A stretch of 64,000 nt of DNA from Pirellulales bacterium (GCA_016931995.1 JAFGDS010000134.1:1-64000), one strand, 5' to 3'; counted from the stretch's first letter, positions 1 through 9,224 are shown. The notes: generated by a model from the letters alone, not told the origin. A program made the numbers and translations.

Positions 1-105
1 CTGGCCCCAACGGGGCCTCTTACAACACAATCCGCCCCGCCTTGCGGGGCAAGCCAAACCCACGCCCTACGGGCGTGGTCGATTAGATCGGGTTGAGAGA
101 AAAAA

Positions 106-299
106 CGACCAATGACCAAGTCTCCATGACCAAGGGAATGCCCAATGACCGCGCACCAATGACCAAGGATGATGGTCTCATGCGCGCTCGCCCACATGCG
201 TCTGACAGGCGTGCATCGCCCGTCATTCGAGTTTCGTTCCTCGTGCTTCCTTGGTCATTGGTGCTTGGCTACTCCCTGGTCATTGGCACTTGGTCATTG
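106..299. repeat. Dispersed repeat built on CAATGACCAA
   Basis: The left half carries several copies of CAATGACCAA or CATGACCAAG and the right half carries the inverse TTGGTCATTG three times, so the element is a large imperfect inverted repeat. A related copy lies at 33380-33509. It fills most of the first 300 bases, where I see no gene. It ends just before the stop codon of the minus-strand gene at 308. Confidence 0.6.
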
Positions 300-307
300 A
301 ACCTTCT

Positions 308-817
308 CTACTCCACTCCCTTCAACATATCGGTCCGATGGTTCAATTGGGCCTCGATGTCGTCAATCCGATTGAGCACGTCGGGAAGGACGTCGGCGAT
401 CGGGTCCTTCTTGGACGGCAGCGACTCGATCAGCTCGGCGAGGTTTTCGACGTCGGCGAAAAGGGCGACGTCGTGGGCGTACACGCGTTCCAACAACGCC
501 TCGTCGACGCGCACGAGATCGAAGAACCCGCTGTAGCCCTGCATCGCGCTGCGGAGCTGCCAGATGATTTTGTCCAGCCGTCCGCGGACGCGGTCGATCG
601 CGGGCACGAGGTCGATCTGGCCGGCGTCAAGGAGCGGCCGGGCCGCCTCGTCCAACGCCCGTTTGGCCCGCTGGAGCCGGTCGGCCATCCACATCCGCGC
701 CAACTCGTCGCTCTCGCGGCGGTATTCCTTTTCCAGATAGCCCCGGAAGCCGGGTACGCGCCGCAGAACGTCCTCGACGAGGTTTCGGTCCCGCGCGTGT
801 TCTCGAGGTTCCCGCAT
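308..817 (-). CDS. Conserved hypothetical helical cytoplasmic protein
   Basis: This is a 169-residue, charged and apparently all-helical protein with no signal peptide or membrane segment. I do not recognise a family. The ATG at 817 is chosen over an upstream in-frame start at 961 because GGTGGAGG lies about eight bases before it and because the extra N-terminal residues look like translated intergenic DNA. It diverges from the HEAT lipoprotein gene at 1087. Runs such as RYxxLxxE are lacking and there are no cysteines or clustered histidines, so nothing points to a metal site or a catalytic role. Confidence 0.6.
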   Translation of the reverse strand: MREPREHARDRNLVEDVLRRVPGFRGYLEKEYRRESDELARMWMADRLQRAKRALDEAARPLLDAGQIDLVPAIDRVRGRLDKIIWQLRSAMQGYSGFFDLVRVDEALLERVYAHDVALFADVENLAELIESLPSKKDPIADVLPDVLNRIDDIEAQLNHRTDMLKGVE

Positions 818-1010
818 GGCGTCGCCTCCACCGAATGCGTTGAGACGGAAAGGGCCAATAATCACTTCGCCGTGCGCCGCGAAGGATTGGAGTCTCGATC
901 TGCCGCAAAACGCATCATACCGCACCGGGCGGGCGGGGGAATCCTCCCTGTAATCACCCAAACCCCCAGGAGAGGCATATCGGCGTACTGCACCGACCGG
1001 AGGATTCGTC

Positions 1011-1040
1011 TTGGCACGCGCTGGCCGGTTTTGCTATAGT
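1011..1040 (+). promoter_or_regulatory. Sigma-70-type promoter of the HEAT lipoprotein gene
   Basis: TTGGCA at 1011-1016 and TATAGT at 1035-1040 are separated by 18 bases. Transcription would begin near 1047, which supports the ATG at 1087 over the GTG at 1054 as the translation start. Confidence 0.55.
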
Positions 1041-1086
1041 TCGCCCGCTTATCGTGGGGGATGGTGCAAAACCGGGGACGCGCGGC

Positions 1087-1833
1087 ATGGTTGGTCCAAC
1101 GCATCGACGACGCGATTTCCACAAAGGACCCTCCCTGGGGTGGGTTTATTGGATTCTGCTTGGGGTTGTCGGGCTGGGGCTCTCGGGCTGCGCGAGTGGA
1201 CCGGACGGTACAACGGCCTGGCGGTGGCCTTGGTCGACGGCGCCGGAGCGGATTCCAGGCGTGGTCCCGCCGCACGAGCGGATGGCCCATCTGAAGGAGT
1301 TAGCCAAGAACGCGGCCGGGGCCGGCGTGAAGCGGCAGGGGATTGCCCAGCAGTTGGCCGAGGAGTTCCGCGCCGAGGACGACCCCCTCCTTCGCGCCCA
1401 GCTCGTGCGGACGTTGGCCGCGTATCCCTGCCGTGAGTCGGCCGACGCCCTGCGCGCGGCGCTGGAGGATCCCGTGTCGGACGTGCGGATCGCGGCGTGC
1501 AAGGCGTGGGGCGAGCGGGCCAAACAGGGCGACCCGGAGGCTGCCACCCTGCTCGGTCAGCGGATCGCCTCCGATGCGGATACCGAGGTCCGCCTGGCCG
1601 CCACCCGCGCGCTGGGCCAGACGCGCGACCCGGCCGCGCTGGCCGGACTGGGAATCGCTCTGGACGATCAAGACCCGGCGCTGCAGCGTCGAGCCGTGTT
1701 GGCGCTTCGCGAGACGAGCGGCAACACGGAGTTGGGCTACGACGTGGGCAAATGGCGTCAATACGTCCAGGCCCGCGCGCCGCGCGCCGAAGGAACCGCC
1801 GAGTTGGCCCGACGACCCGAGGGCGCGCTGTAG
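1087..1833 (+). CDS. HEAT-repeat lipoprotein
   Basis: This 248-residue protein begins with basic residues and a hydrophobic stretch (about 19-34) ending in LSGC, a lipobox with the lipidated cysteine at about residue 35. Residues from about 70 onward form repeated helical pairs of HEAT type, such as LLRAQLVRTLAAYP, VRIAACKAWGERA and VRLAATRALGQTRD. Proteins of this kind are anchored on the periplasmic side of a membrane and act as scaffolds; no enzymatic motif is visible. The ATG at 1087 follows GGGGA by about eight bases. A GTG at 1054 would add 11 residues but sits only a few bases after the predicted transcription start. Confidence 0.72.
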   Translation: MVGPTHRRRDFHKGPSLGWVYWILLGVVGLGLSGCASGPDGTTAWRWPWSTAPERIPGVVPPHERMAHLKELAKNAAGAGVKRQGIAQQLAEEFRAEDDPLLRAQLVRTLAAYPCRESADALRAALEDPVSDVRIAACKAWGERAKQGDPEAATLLGQRIASDADTEVRLAATRALGQTRDPAALAGLGIALDDQDPALQRRAVLALRETSGNTELGYDVGKWRQYVQARAPRAEGTAELARRPEGAL

Positions 1834-2026
1834 GGCCCATCTCACGTCCCCCCGCTCCCGCGAAGCGAGTCGTCCGCGACGTCTCGGGGCGTGCTCGGGA
1901 CGACGTCCGGGAGCCCGCGCGGCGCCACGCCCCTTTGGAAGCCCATTTGCCGTTGCGGCGGGGCGGAAAAAGTCTTACGATGGCGCAAGATGCAACGGTG
2001 CCCGCCCCCTAGCGCGCCAGCCGCGA

Positions 2027-2962
2027 ATGAAGCCGCTCCGACTCACCGAACAGTTCAAGACGCTGCTGCAGACGGCCATTGGCCTTGCCGGATCGGTCGG
2101 GGCCCACACGGTGCTTCTATTGGCCGAAGGGCCGGCCGATTGGGCCCGCGTGGCCAAGCTGGTCGGGGGAACGGGGCTTCTCGTGGCGGGCGACTCCAGG
2201 CACTACCTGGAAGGCGCCAAGGAAGCAGGCCTCGCGACCGTCCTCCTGGACATGCCCGAAAGCCCCGTTCACGAACAGCTCACCCAGGCGCTGCTCGAGG
2301 CCGTCGCCGACGACCTTCTGGCCCCCGGCGCCACGGTCGTTGCGCTCTATAGCGGCATTGAGGCCGGGCTGATCGACTCGATGAGCGTGATCAACCTGGG
2401 CGAGCACCTCGATCGGCTCACGGGCCAGGACCTTCGCCAGCTCGAGACGCGGGTCCCCTTGGACACGCTCAAGATCGTCGTGGATCTGGCGGTCGAGATC
2501 GGCCGCGACGGCCGCGAGGGCCATGCCGTGGGCACCATGTTCGTCGTCGGCGACGCGCGGAAGGTCCTCTCCTGCAGCCGCCCCGCCGGCTTCGATCCCG
2601 TCAAGGGCTACAGCCGCAAGGAACGCAATCTCGACGATCCGCGGGTCCGCGAGGGCATCAAGGAGATTGCCCAAATGGACGGGGCGATCGTCGTCTCGGC
2701 CGAAAATATCGTCGAGGCCACCTGCCGGTACATCGACTCGCCCGCCACGAACCTCACGCTCTCCAAGGGACTCGGCGCCCGGCACTGGGCGGCGGCCGCG
2801 ATCAGCCGGGCGACCAAGGCCGTGGCCGTGACCGTCAGCCAATCGACCGGCACGGTCCGCATCTTCCAGAACGGCGAGGTCATGCTCCGCATCGAACCCA
2901 TCCACCGGCGACCCATGGTCTGGAAGGAGTTCGAGTACGAGCCGCCCAGCAGCGAAGGCTGA
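2027..2962 (+). CDS. Diadenylate cyclase (DisA_N/DAC domain), c-di-AMP synthase
   Basis: The 311-residue protein has a C-terminal DAC domain (about 165-295) that should condense two ATP into cyclic di-AMP. The two hallmark motifs are present: DGA at 218-220 and GARHWAA at 250-256, the counterpart of the family's RHR motif, with tryptophan in the last position. An SQSTGTV stretch follows, matching the usual SEETG region. There is no membrane anchor as in CdaA and no DNA-binding tail as in DisA. The N-terminal 160 residues look like an alpha/beta domain, which recalls archaeal DacZ-type cyclases; that comparison is inference. The long upstream reading frame in the same phase is antisense or shadow sequence, and similarity starts only at this ATG. 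It is convergent with a degenerate GGDEF gene. Confidence 0.8.
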   Translation: MKPLRLTEQFKTLLQTAIGLAGSVGAHTVLLLAEGPADWARVAKLVGGTGLLVAGDSRHYLEGAKEAGLATVLLDMPESPVHEQLTQALLEAVADDLLAPGATVVALYSGIEAGLIDSMSVINLGEHLDRLTGQDLRQLETRVPLDTLKIVVDLAVEIGRDGREGHAVGTMFVVGDARKVLSCSRPAGFDPVKGYSRKERNLDDPRVREGIKEIAQMDGAIVVSAENIVEATCRYIDSPATNLTLSKGLGARHWAAAAISRATKAVAVTVSQSTGTVRIFQNGEVMLRIEPIHRRPMVWKEFEYEPPSSEG

Positions 2963-2988
2963 GCGCACTCGACCGGCCCGTTCATCAT

Positions 2989-4263
2989 TCACGACTCGTT
3001 CAGATCGATGGTTCGCGGCGACGTGGCCACGTTCGGCGGCACCACGGGCGTCGGCTTCGCGCCGTCGTGAAGGAACGTGCGATTGCGGCCGGTCCGCTTC
3101 GCCGCGCGGACGGCCTCGTCCAACCGCCCCAGCAACGTCTCGCACGTGTCCTCGGGCACGGCGTCCGTCACGGCGCAACTGGCCGTCGCGTTGGCCTTCT
3201 CGCCGCCGTGAACCACTTCGGCCGAGTCGAGCGTCTGGCGGATCTTCTCGACCAACGGGCCGACCCTGTCGGCGTCCTCGTCCATTCCGCAAAGAACGAG
3301 CCGTGTGCCACCCACGCGACAGACGGAAGCGCGTTCGGCCGCTTCTTCCAGGATGAGCCCCGCCAGCCGGCTCAGGAAGCAGTCGCCCGCCTCGCAGCCA
3401 AATCGCCGGTTGAGCTTCCCCAGTTCGTCCACGTCGACGGCCCCCAGCGTGAGCCGGCGGACCCGTTGCGGATCCTTCTTCCACCAGTCGCGAAGGCGCA
3501 TCGCCAGGGCCAGGCCCGTGGGCAAGCCCGTGGTCGGGTCCTCGCCATGGTCCACGGCCATCGCCTCGAAGGTACCCTCCACCTCGGCCAGCGCGACGGC
3601 GACCTCGGCGAGCCGGTCGCGGATGCCGTCCGACGCCGCCAGCAGGTCGTCGAACTTGGCCGCCGACTCCTGAATCGACAGGTCCAACCGTTGGGGATCG
3701 AAGGCCGCGAACGTGACCACGGCGTCCTTGACCACCTTGGACTGCCGGTCGATCGCATGGGCAATCCGTTTGTAGGGCGATTGGAGCGCCTCGTCGTCGA
3801 GCAGGGCGGGCTCGAACGTTGCCAGCGCCGCGGCAAAGCCGTCCGCCACCTGCCGAACCTCGTCGATCATCGCCGCCAGACACACCTCGATCAGGCCCGC
3901 GTCGTGGCCCTCGACCGCCGCCAAAAACCGCTTATGGGCCGCGTGAAGTTGCCATCGGCCTTCGTCAACGGTGTGAACGAACTCTTCCAGTGCCGCGTGG
4001 CTGGGAGTCCTGTTCACCTCAGGCGCCGAAGGCTTTGCCGCGGCCTGGGACTGCTCGATCCCGCCCGCCCCCGAACGCGATCCGGCGCCGGACTGCCCCG
4101 GCCCGCGCGAGTCCGCGTATTTCGCGAGCGAATCAAGCACGTCCTCGTCCGGCAGCATCGTCATCGTGGGCGCCTGGGACACCCGGAAGCCGCGACCCAG
4201 ATAGCAGCCCAGGGCGAATCCCCCCAACAGGTTCGCCACGACGATTATGAAGAAGTACCACAT
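2989..4263 (-). CDS. Membrane-anchored protein with degenerate GGDEF domain
   Basis: The 424-residue protein has one N-terminal membrane helix (about 3-21), a disordered Gly/Ser/Pro segment, a helical region (about 85-235) and a GGDEF-fold domain (about 243-397) starting with the typical DPxTGLPTG. The signature loop reads GGTRL at 318-322 instead of GGDEF, so the catalytic acidic residues are gone and diguanylate cyclase activity is unlikely. Such domains usually serve as GTP or c-di-GMP sensors or as protein-interaction modules, which is inference here. It converges on the diadenylate cyclase gene with 26 bases between stops. Confidence 0.72.
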   Translation of the reverse strand: MWYFFIIVVANLLGGFALGCYLGRGFRVSQAPTMTMLPDEDVLDSLAKYADSRGPGQSGAGSRSGAGGIEQSQAAAKPSAPEVNRTPSHAALEEFVHTVDEGRWQLHAAHKRFLAAVEGHDAGLIEVCLAAMIDEVRQVADGFAAALATFEPALLDDEALQSPYKRIAHAIDRQSKVVKDAVVTFAAFDPQRLDLSIQESAAKFDDLLAASDGIRDRLAEVAVALAEVEGTFEAMAVDHGEDPTTGLPTGLALAMRLRDWWKKDPQRVRRLTLGAVDVDELGKLNRRFGCEAGDCFLSRLAGLILEEAAERASVCRVGGTRLVLCGMDEDADRVGPLVEKIRQTLDSAEVVHGGEKANATASCAVTDAVPEDTCETLLGRLDEAVRAAKRTGRNRTFLHDGAKPTPVVPPNVATSPRTIDLNES

Positions 4264-4326
4264 CGGCCAAAGCTACCCTCCCCAACACTCTACGCCATGG
4301 GCGGAGCCTCGGGGAACGAGACTTCA

Positions 4327-4456
4327 AGCCTATCCCAAACCCCCATCCCTGCTCGCGCGTCATCCTGAGCGTAGCGAAGGATCTCGTTGGCGATAAAAGA
4401 GTTCAGATGCTTCGCTTCGCTCAGCATGACGGTGTTGTCCGGGTTCTGGGATAGGC
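4327..4456. repeat. Composite repeat: outer inverted repeat around a CATCCTGAGCG element
   Basis: An outer inverted pair, AGCCTATCCCA...ACCC at 4327 and GGGT..TGGGATAGGCT at 4441-4456, encloses a CGTCATCCTGAGCG...AGCATGACGG element at 4358-4432. Related inner elements recur at 17364-17481, 44156-44230, 48442-48526 and 62170-62197. It fills the gap between two minus-strand genes. Confidence 0.65.
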
Positions 4457-4504
4457 TCTTGGACCCCATGCATGGGGGGGCAATTGGCGGCAGCACGCCC
4501 CGGC

Positions 4505-6415
4505 TCACCAATTCAGCTCCGTGGCCTCCTCCCAGTGGGCATAGAGCGCGGCCAGTTCCGCTTGCGTCGCCTCGATACGGGCGTTGATCTGGCGGACGCG
4601 GTCGCCGTCGCGGTGGGTGTCGGGCAGGGCTAGCGCGGCGTGCAGCTCGGCCAGATCCCCCTCGTGCCGGAAGATGTCCGCCTCGATCTCGTCCACTTTG
4701 CGGTACGGAAATCGCCGTTTCGGACGCTCGGACGCCGGCGCGTCCGCCCCCGGCGGCACGCGGGCTTCGGATGGAGGCATTTCTCGCGAAGGCGCCGGCT
4801 CGACCGGTCCGCCCAAACCCTCGCGGACCAGATGCGCGTACGTGTCGTAGTTGCCTTCGATCGCGCGGAACCGGCCGGGCTCGACGACCAACAGGTGATT
4901 GGCCAGCCGGTTGACGAAGTAGCGGTCGTGGCTGACGAAAACCACCGTGCCGTCGAACCGCGCCAGCGCCCGCTCCAGGGCATCGCGCGCCCAAAGGTCC
5001 AGGTGGTTGGTCGGCTCGTCGAGCACGAGGACGTTGGCCTCCAGCGCGGCCAACCGGGCCAGGGCCGCGCGGCAGCGCTCGCCTCCGCTCAAGCGGCCCA
5101 CCGGCTGCGAGGCCACGTCGCCCGTCAGGCCGAACCGGGCCAATAGATCGCGCCGCTTTTGTTCCTCGACGAGCCGGCCCTCGGGACGGATCGCCTCGAC
5201 GACCGGCTGGGCGTCGTCCAGCGCGGCCAGTTGCTGGTCGAAATAGGCGATATCGACGCCCTGCCCCAGCGTGACGCGTCCCGCGTCCGGCGGCGTCCGA
5301 CCCAGCAGGCATCGCAAGAGCGTCGTCTTGCCCGAGCCATTGGGGCCCAGAATACCCCAGCGGTCGCCGCGGATCAGCTCGAAATCCAGCCCGGCAAAGA
5401 GCGGCCGGTCGAACGCCTTGGCCAACCCGACGGCGCGGAGCACGATGTCGCCGCTGCGCTGGGCGGCGGGAAAGGCCATGGGCGGGCCGACGATCTCCCG
5501 CGGCGGCGGCACGCGCTCGATCCGTGAGAGCTTCTTGCGACGGTCCTCGGCCTGCGCGTGTTTCTGACCGTAGGCGTTGCGGCGGATGAAGTCCTCGGTT
5601 TTGGCAATCTCCTCCTGCTGCCTTTCGTACGTGCGGCGTTGCACCAGCAGGCGATCGTCTTTCTGCCGCCAGTAGGCGGAGAAGTTGCCCCGGTAGCTTT
5701 CCACCGTGCCGCGAAATAGCTCGATCGTGCGGTTGGTCACTTTGTCCAAAAAGTAGCGGTCGTGGCTCACCACGATCACCGCGGCCTCGCCCGCGGCGAG
5801 GTAATCCTCGAGCCAGGCGGTGGCCTCGATGTCCAGATGGTTGGACGGCTCGTCGAGCAGCATCAGATCCGGCTCGGCCAGGAGGAGCTTGGCCAGCATG
5901 AGGCGGTTCTGCTCGCCGCCGCTGAGCGAGGCCACCGGCTGGGCGAAGCTTGCGCGCGAGAACTCCAGCCCATCGAGCACCCGCTCGATCTTGTGATCGA
6001 GATTGTACGCGTCGTGGCGGTGCAGCTCCTGTTGGAGCCGGTCGTATCGGGCAGCCAGCCGGTCGTGCTCGGGGCCTTCCGGCTGGCGGGCAAGGGCCTC
6101 GGCCACCTCGACGGCCTCGCGGCCCAGGGCCACCAGCGGCGCCAGGGCGTGCCGGGCTTCGTCCCAAAGCGTCCGGTCCGGCTCGAAAACCGGTTGCTGC
6201 TCGAGATAGCCGATCCGCACGGCGGGGTGCCGCTCGCAGCGGCCGGAGTCGGCCTCCTCGCGGCCGGCCAGGATCCGCAGCAGGGTCGTCTTGCCGCTGC
6301 CGTTGGGCCCGACCAGCCCGATCCGCTCGCCCGGGCGGACGTCGAACGTCACGCCGTCCAGCACCGGCTCCGGCCCGAAGTGTTTTCGAACGTCCTCGAC
6401 CGAAACCAGCAACAC
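4505..6415 (-). CDS. ABC-F family ATPase (Uup/EttA-like)
   Basis: This 636-residue soluble protein has two ABC ATPase domains in tandem. Each has a Walker A (LVGPNGSGKTT near residue 35 and LGPNGSGKTT in the second half), a signature (LSGGEQ, LSGGER) and a Walker B with the ABC-F hallmark NHLD (LLDEPSNHLD, LVLDEPTNHLD). A charged linker separates the domains and a coiled-coil-like tail follows (last 80 residues), as in Uup. ABC-F proteins act on the ribosome rather than in membrane transport. The GTG at 6415 opens directly into VSVEDVRKHFG, the normal N-terminus; upstream in-frame codons run through a palindromic repeat and are excluded. Confidence 0.85.
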   Translation of the reverse strand: MLLVSVEDVRKHFGPEPVLDGVTFDVRPGERIGLVGPNGSGKTTLLRILAGREEADSGRCERHPAVRIGYLEQQPVFEPDRTLWDEARHALAPLVALGREAVEVAEALARQPEGPEHDRLAARYDRLQQELHRHDAYNLDHKIERVLDGLEFSRASFAQPVASLSGGEQNRLMLAKLLLAEPDLMLLDEPSNHLDIEATAWLEDYLAAGEAAVIVVSHDRYFLDKVTNRTIELFRGTVESYRGNFSAYWRQKDDRLLVQRRTYERQQEEIAKTEDFIRRNAYGQKHAQAEDRRKKLSRIERVPPPREIVGPPMAFPAAQRSGDIVLRAVGLAKAFDRPLFAGLDFELIRGDRWGILGPNGSGKTTLLRCLLGRTPPDAGRVTLGQGVDIAYFDQQLAALDDAQPVVEAIRPEGRLVEEQKRRDLLARFGLTGDVASQPVGRLSGGERCRAALARLAALEANVLVLDEPTNHLDLWARDALERALARFDGTVVFVSHDRYFVNRLANHLLVVEPGRFRAIEGNYDTYAHLVREGLGGPVEPAPSREMPPSEARVPPGADAPASERPKRRFPYRKVDEIEADIFRHEGDLAELHAALALPDTHRDGDRVRQINARIEATQAELAALYAHWEEATELNW

Positions 6416-6568
6416 GGCGGCGGAATCCCAAAGACAACCCGAGGCCAGCCCACCCTCAAACCCGGCCCGAGCACGGCCCACATGATTCGCAAATAAGCCC
6501 CAAACCTCACATTGTAGACAACCCTGGCGAGGGAGGAAACCCGCTAGGTCAGACTGTGCCCGGCCTCC

Positions 6569-6602
6569 TTTGGAGTGCGGCGACTTGTCGCCGCACTCCA
6601 AA
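6569..6602. repeat. Palindromic repeat GGAGTGCGGCGAC/GTCGCCGCACTCC
   Basis: Two 16-base arms (6569-6584 and 6587-6602) are perfectly complementary around a TT centre. A copy of the core lies at 11001-11025 before the GH106 gene. Confidence 0.7.
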
Positions 6603-6759
6603 TCGCCAAGGCGGCATCAGGAACCGTCCCAAGCGGGCGCAAGACCTCCGGCTCTCGGGGATGGGCTCTCGGGCCACGGCCAGGTAGAATGACGCGCCTT
6701 GGCAGCGGTACCCGTCAGCTTGGTCCGTCCAACGATCCATGTCACGCGACGTTGACTCA

Positions 6760-6791
<32 letters not shown>

Positions 6792-6850
6792 ACCACCTGA
6801 TATCGATCGCCAGACGGACCGCTACGCGCTCAACAGCAAGGGCCCATCCC

Positions 6851-7771
6851 ATGGCACCGCCCCGCATTTTCGTCGTCGGCAGCGTGAACACGGACATGGT
6901 CGTGGTCGGGCAGCGGATTCCGGCCCCGGGGGAGACGGTGACCGGAGGGCGATTCGTGTTGGCCGCCGGGGGCAAGGGGGCCAATCAGGCCGTGGCCGCC
7001 GCACGGCTCGGGGCCCGCGTCACCCTCGTGGCCAAGGTGGGCAACGATCTGTTCGGCCGCGAATCCATCGACCGGTTCGCCCAGGAAGGCATCCGCACCG
7101 AGCATGTCCTTCGCGACTCCGCGCAGGCCACGGGCGTGGCCTTGATCCTCGTCGACGCGGCCGGCGAGAACGCGATCTCTGTTGCCCCGGGGGCGAATTT
7201 CGCGCTAGCGCCCGAAGACGTGGAGCCGGCCTTGGCCGAACTTGGCCCGGGCGACGTGGTGCTCTTGCAGCTTGAGATTCCGCTGCCGACCGTGGCCCAC
7301 GCCGCGCGGCTGGCCTCGGCGGCGGGCGCCCGAGTGATCCTCGACCCGGCCCCCGCCGCGCCGCTGGACGACGCGATCCTCCGCCACGTGGACTGTCTCA
7401 CGCCCAACGAAACCGAGGCGTCGCGATTGACGGGCATCGAGGTCCGCGACGTGGCCTCGGCCCGGGCCGCCGCCGAAAGGCTCCTGGCCGACGGCGCGAA
7501 GAGCGTGATCGTCACGCTCGGCGGCGCCGGTTCGCTGGTGTGCCAGGGCGACCGATGCGACCACGTGCCCTGTCCCCGCGTCGACGCGATCGACACAACC
7601 GCGGCGGGCGACGCCTTCAACGGCGGACTGGCTTTCGCCTGGTCGTCGGGCAAGTCGCTGGCCGACGCCGCGGCATTCGCCACCCGCGTCGGCGCCTTGG
7701 CCGTCACCAAACTCGGCGCCCAGCCCTCGCTGCCCACCGCCGAGGACGTCTCGCGATTCGCTCCGGCCTAG
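6851..7771 (+). CDS. rbsK: Ribokinase (PfkB family)
   Basis: The 306-residue protein is a complete PfkB-family sugar kinase of normal ribokinase length, phosphorylating D-ribose at O5 with ATP. The N-terminus IFVVGSVNTDMVV and the sugar-binding AAGGKGANQAVAAARLGA motif (near residue 45) are typical. The C-terminal signature reads DTTAAGDAFNGGLA, with the catalytic Asp retained and the usual first Gly of GAGD replaced by Ala. NETEA near residue 190 is the family's usual motif. The ATG at 6851 begins the conserved sequence; a longer frame upstream runs through repeats. No rbs transport genes are nearby, so a related sugar cannot be excluded. Confidence 0.85.
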   Translation: MAPPRIFVVGSVNTDMVVVGQRIPAPGETVTGGRFVLAAGGKGANQAVAAARLGARVTLVAKVGNDLFGRESIDRFAQEGIRTEHVLRDSAQATGVALILVDAAGENAISVAPGANFALAPEDVEPALAELGPGDVVLLQLEIPLPTVAHAARLASAAGARVILDPAPAAPLDDAILRHVDCLTPNETEASRLTGIEVRDVASARAAAERLLADGAKSVIVTLGGAGSLVCQGDRCDHVPCPRVDAIDTTAAGDAFNGGLAFAWSSGKSLADAAAFATRVGALAVTKLGAQPSLPTAEDVSRFAPA

Positions 7772-7782
7772 AGCGGCTCGCC

Positions 7783-7869
7783 TTGGGCGCCACGCCCACG
7801 CTCGCCGTGGGCATGTTTTCCCGAGGAATACCATGCATGGCCACGCGAGCATGGCCCTGGCGCCCGCCA
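7783..7869. repeat. Dispersed repeat GGCGCCACGCCCACG...CATGCATGGCCACG
   Basis: An imperfect inverted element bounded by GGGCGCC and GGCGCCC, with an internal CATGCATGG. Related copies are at 49329-49424, in the opposite orientation, and at 55927-56025. Confidence 0.6.
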
Positions 7870-7908
7870 CGATTTCGCGAAATGCGGTCTAGAGCGGCGG
7901 CCGCGCAC

Positions 7909-7957
7909 GAAAACGGGGCGCGCGGTCAACCGGCAAACCGGCTCGACCGCGCGCCCC
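7909..7957 (-). terminator. Rho-independent terminator of the DUF3467 gene
   Basis: Thirteen-base arms (7915-7927 and 7945-7957, GGGGCGCGCGGTC and its complement) form a strong GC-rich hairpin, followed on the minus strand by CGTTTTC. It lies 79 bases beyond the stop codon of the DUF3467 gene and could also halt transcription from rbsK. Confidence 0.5.
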
Positions 7958-8035
7958 AAAAATCCACTCAACGCGACGTGCCGCCCGTACGAACACTGGC
8001 GAAGCCCGTGGCACACGGCGGCGGTGCGCCGGGGG

Positions 8036-8428
8036 TTAGCGCTGCTGGCGCTGCATGACGCCCGGCATGACGCGCTTTTGCACGTCCGTCTCCAGCACGC
8101 CAAAGGTGGCCTCGTGGCGCTGGACGGTCAGGGTCAACGCGTGCAACATCCGCTTGGCGGTGTAGAAATTGGTGATCAACCGTTGGGTGATCGGGATCGG
8201 CTGGGTCGGAATGCCGAACGGCTGCGGGTTGAGCCCGAAGTCGATAATCAGCTCTTCCGGCGTGCCCGTCACGCGGCAGAAATTCGCATAGCTGGCGATC
8301 GCGTGCGTATCGTCAATCTCGACCTGCTGGCGTTGCGGCGGGCCTTGGGGGGCCGGCGCGGAGGCGGCCGTGGGCTCGGGGCCGGTCTCGGGGGTCATGT
8401 CCTGGTCCTTCTTTTCTTCTTTGGCCAC
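8036..8428 (-). CDS. DUF3467 domain protein
   Basis: The 130-residue cytoplasmic protein has a charged, Pro/Ala-rich N-terminus and a DUF3467-like core (about 38-120) with the typical YANFCRVTGTPEELIIDFGLNP. The family is small, widespread and without assigned function. The GTG at 8428 is selected because AAGGAG sits six bases upstream, a strong site; an in-frame ATG lies 11 residues further in. A strong hairpin terminator follows the gene, which suggests a monocistronic transcript. Confidence 0.75.
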   Translation of the reverse strand: MAKEEKKDQDMTPETGPEPTAASAPAPQGPPQRQQVEIDDTHAIASYANFCRVTGTPEELIIDFGLNPQPFGIPTQPIPITQRLITNFYTAKRMLHALTLTVQRHEATFGVLETDVQKRVMPGVMQRQQR

Positions 8429-8666
8429 GAATAGCTCCTTTTCTCTGGGACTCGACAAAAGTGTATCCAACGAACCCCATCCGGCGACCGGCGCCGGCGG
8501 GCGGACGCGCAACCTAAAAGGGAATAGTGTATCCTACCCCAAAACTCGGGATTGGACAGCGGGAGGGGCGGAAAACCGTCCGGATGGGACGCCCCCCCGT
8601 GGAATCGATTCGACCCGCAAATCCGAAACCAACCCAATTCGTCCCCCTCGTCCACGATCGCCGCAT

Positions 8667-9077
8667 CTACCGCGAGCTTTCGCCCATCGACGCGGGATAG
8701 ACCGTTTGCACGGAACCGCGGATCTGGGTATTCGGCGCGGGCTCCTGCCCGCCCGCCGGCTGCTCGACAAAGGGATTGCGGATCCGCAACGGCCGGACCG
8801 GGCTCGCCTGGAGCCGCGGGCTGCCGGCCCGGGGAGCCGAAAACTCGGCAACCGGCGGCCAGGGGAAGGGGCTCCAGCCGTAGGGCCGGGCGATCGGCCG
8901 GCTGTAGTAGACCGGCGGATGCACGGCGAAGTACGGCGGGCTTTCCCCAACACAGCCCGAACGGGACCAGACGCCACCCCATGCCCAATCCCAATAAGCC
9001 CCACCGCCAAACGCCGGGACGCCCGTGCTGAAAGCCGCCACCACCAACGCAAGTCCGAACGAGACACGAATCCTCAT
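8667..9077 (-). CDS. Small exported hypothetical protein
   Basis: The 136-residue protein starts with a clear signal peptide (MRIRVSFGLALVVAAFS, cleavage probably after residue 20-24). The mature part is rich in Trp, Tyr, Pro and Gly, such as YWDWAWGGVW and PPVYYSRP, and looks low-complexity and secreted. I recognise no family. The ATG at 9077 has GAGGTGG about seven bases before it, whereas the longer frame upstream has no such site. It lies on the same strand as the DUF3467 gene, 238 bases ahead of it. Confidence 0.62.
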   Translation of the reverse strand: MRIRVSFGLALVVAAFSTGVPAFGGGAYWDWAWGGVWSRSGCVGESPPYFAVHPPVYYSRPIARPYGWSPFPWPPVAEFSAPRAGSPRLQASPVRPLRIRNPFVEQPAGGQEPAPNTQIRGSVQTVYPASMGESSR

Positions 9078-9224
9078 CGAAGCCACCTCATGTTGCGCCC
9101 ATCGGGAAACCTCCGACCAAACCGCGACCCATCCTACTCCGCATGGATGCCCAAACAACCCTCCCCGCATGGGGGAGCGGGGGGGCTAGTGTAGTGATTC
9201 ACGCTGTTGGGGTCTTATTCAGTG

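Noticed and set aside
106-299. CRISPR array from repeated CAATGACCAA units
   Set aside because: Spacing is irregular, units are about 10 bases, and they form inverted pairs rather than direct repeats with unique spacers.
3067-4368. Long plus-strand reading frame
   Set aside because: Antisense shadow of the GGDEF-like gene; many similar long shadows arise from the high GC content.
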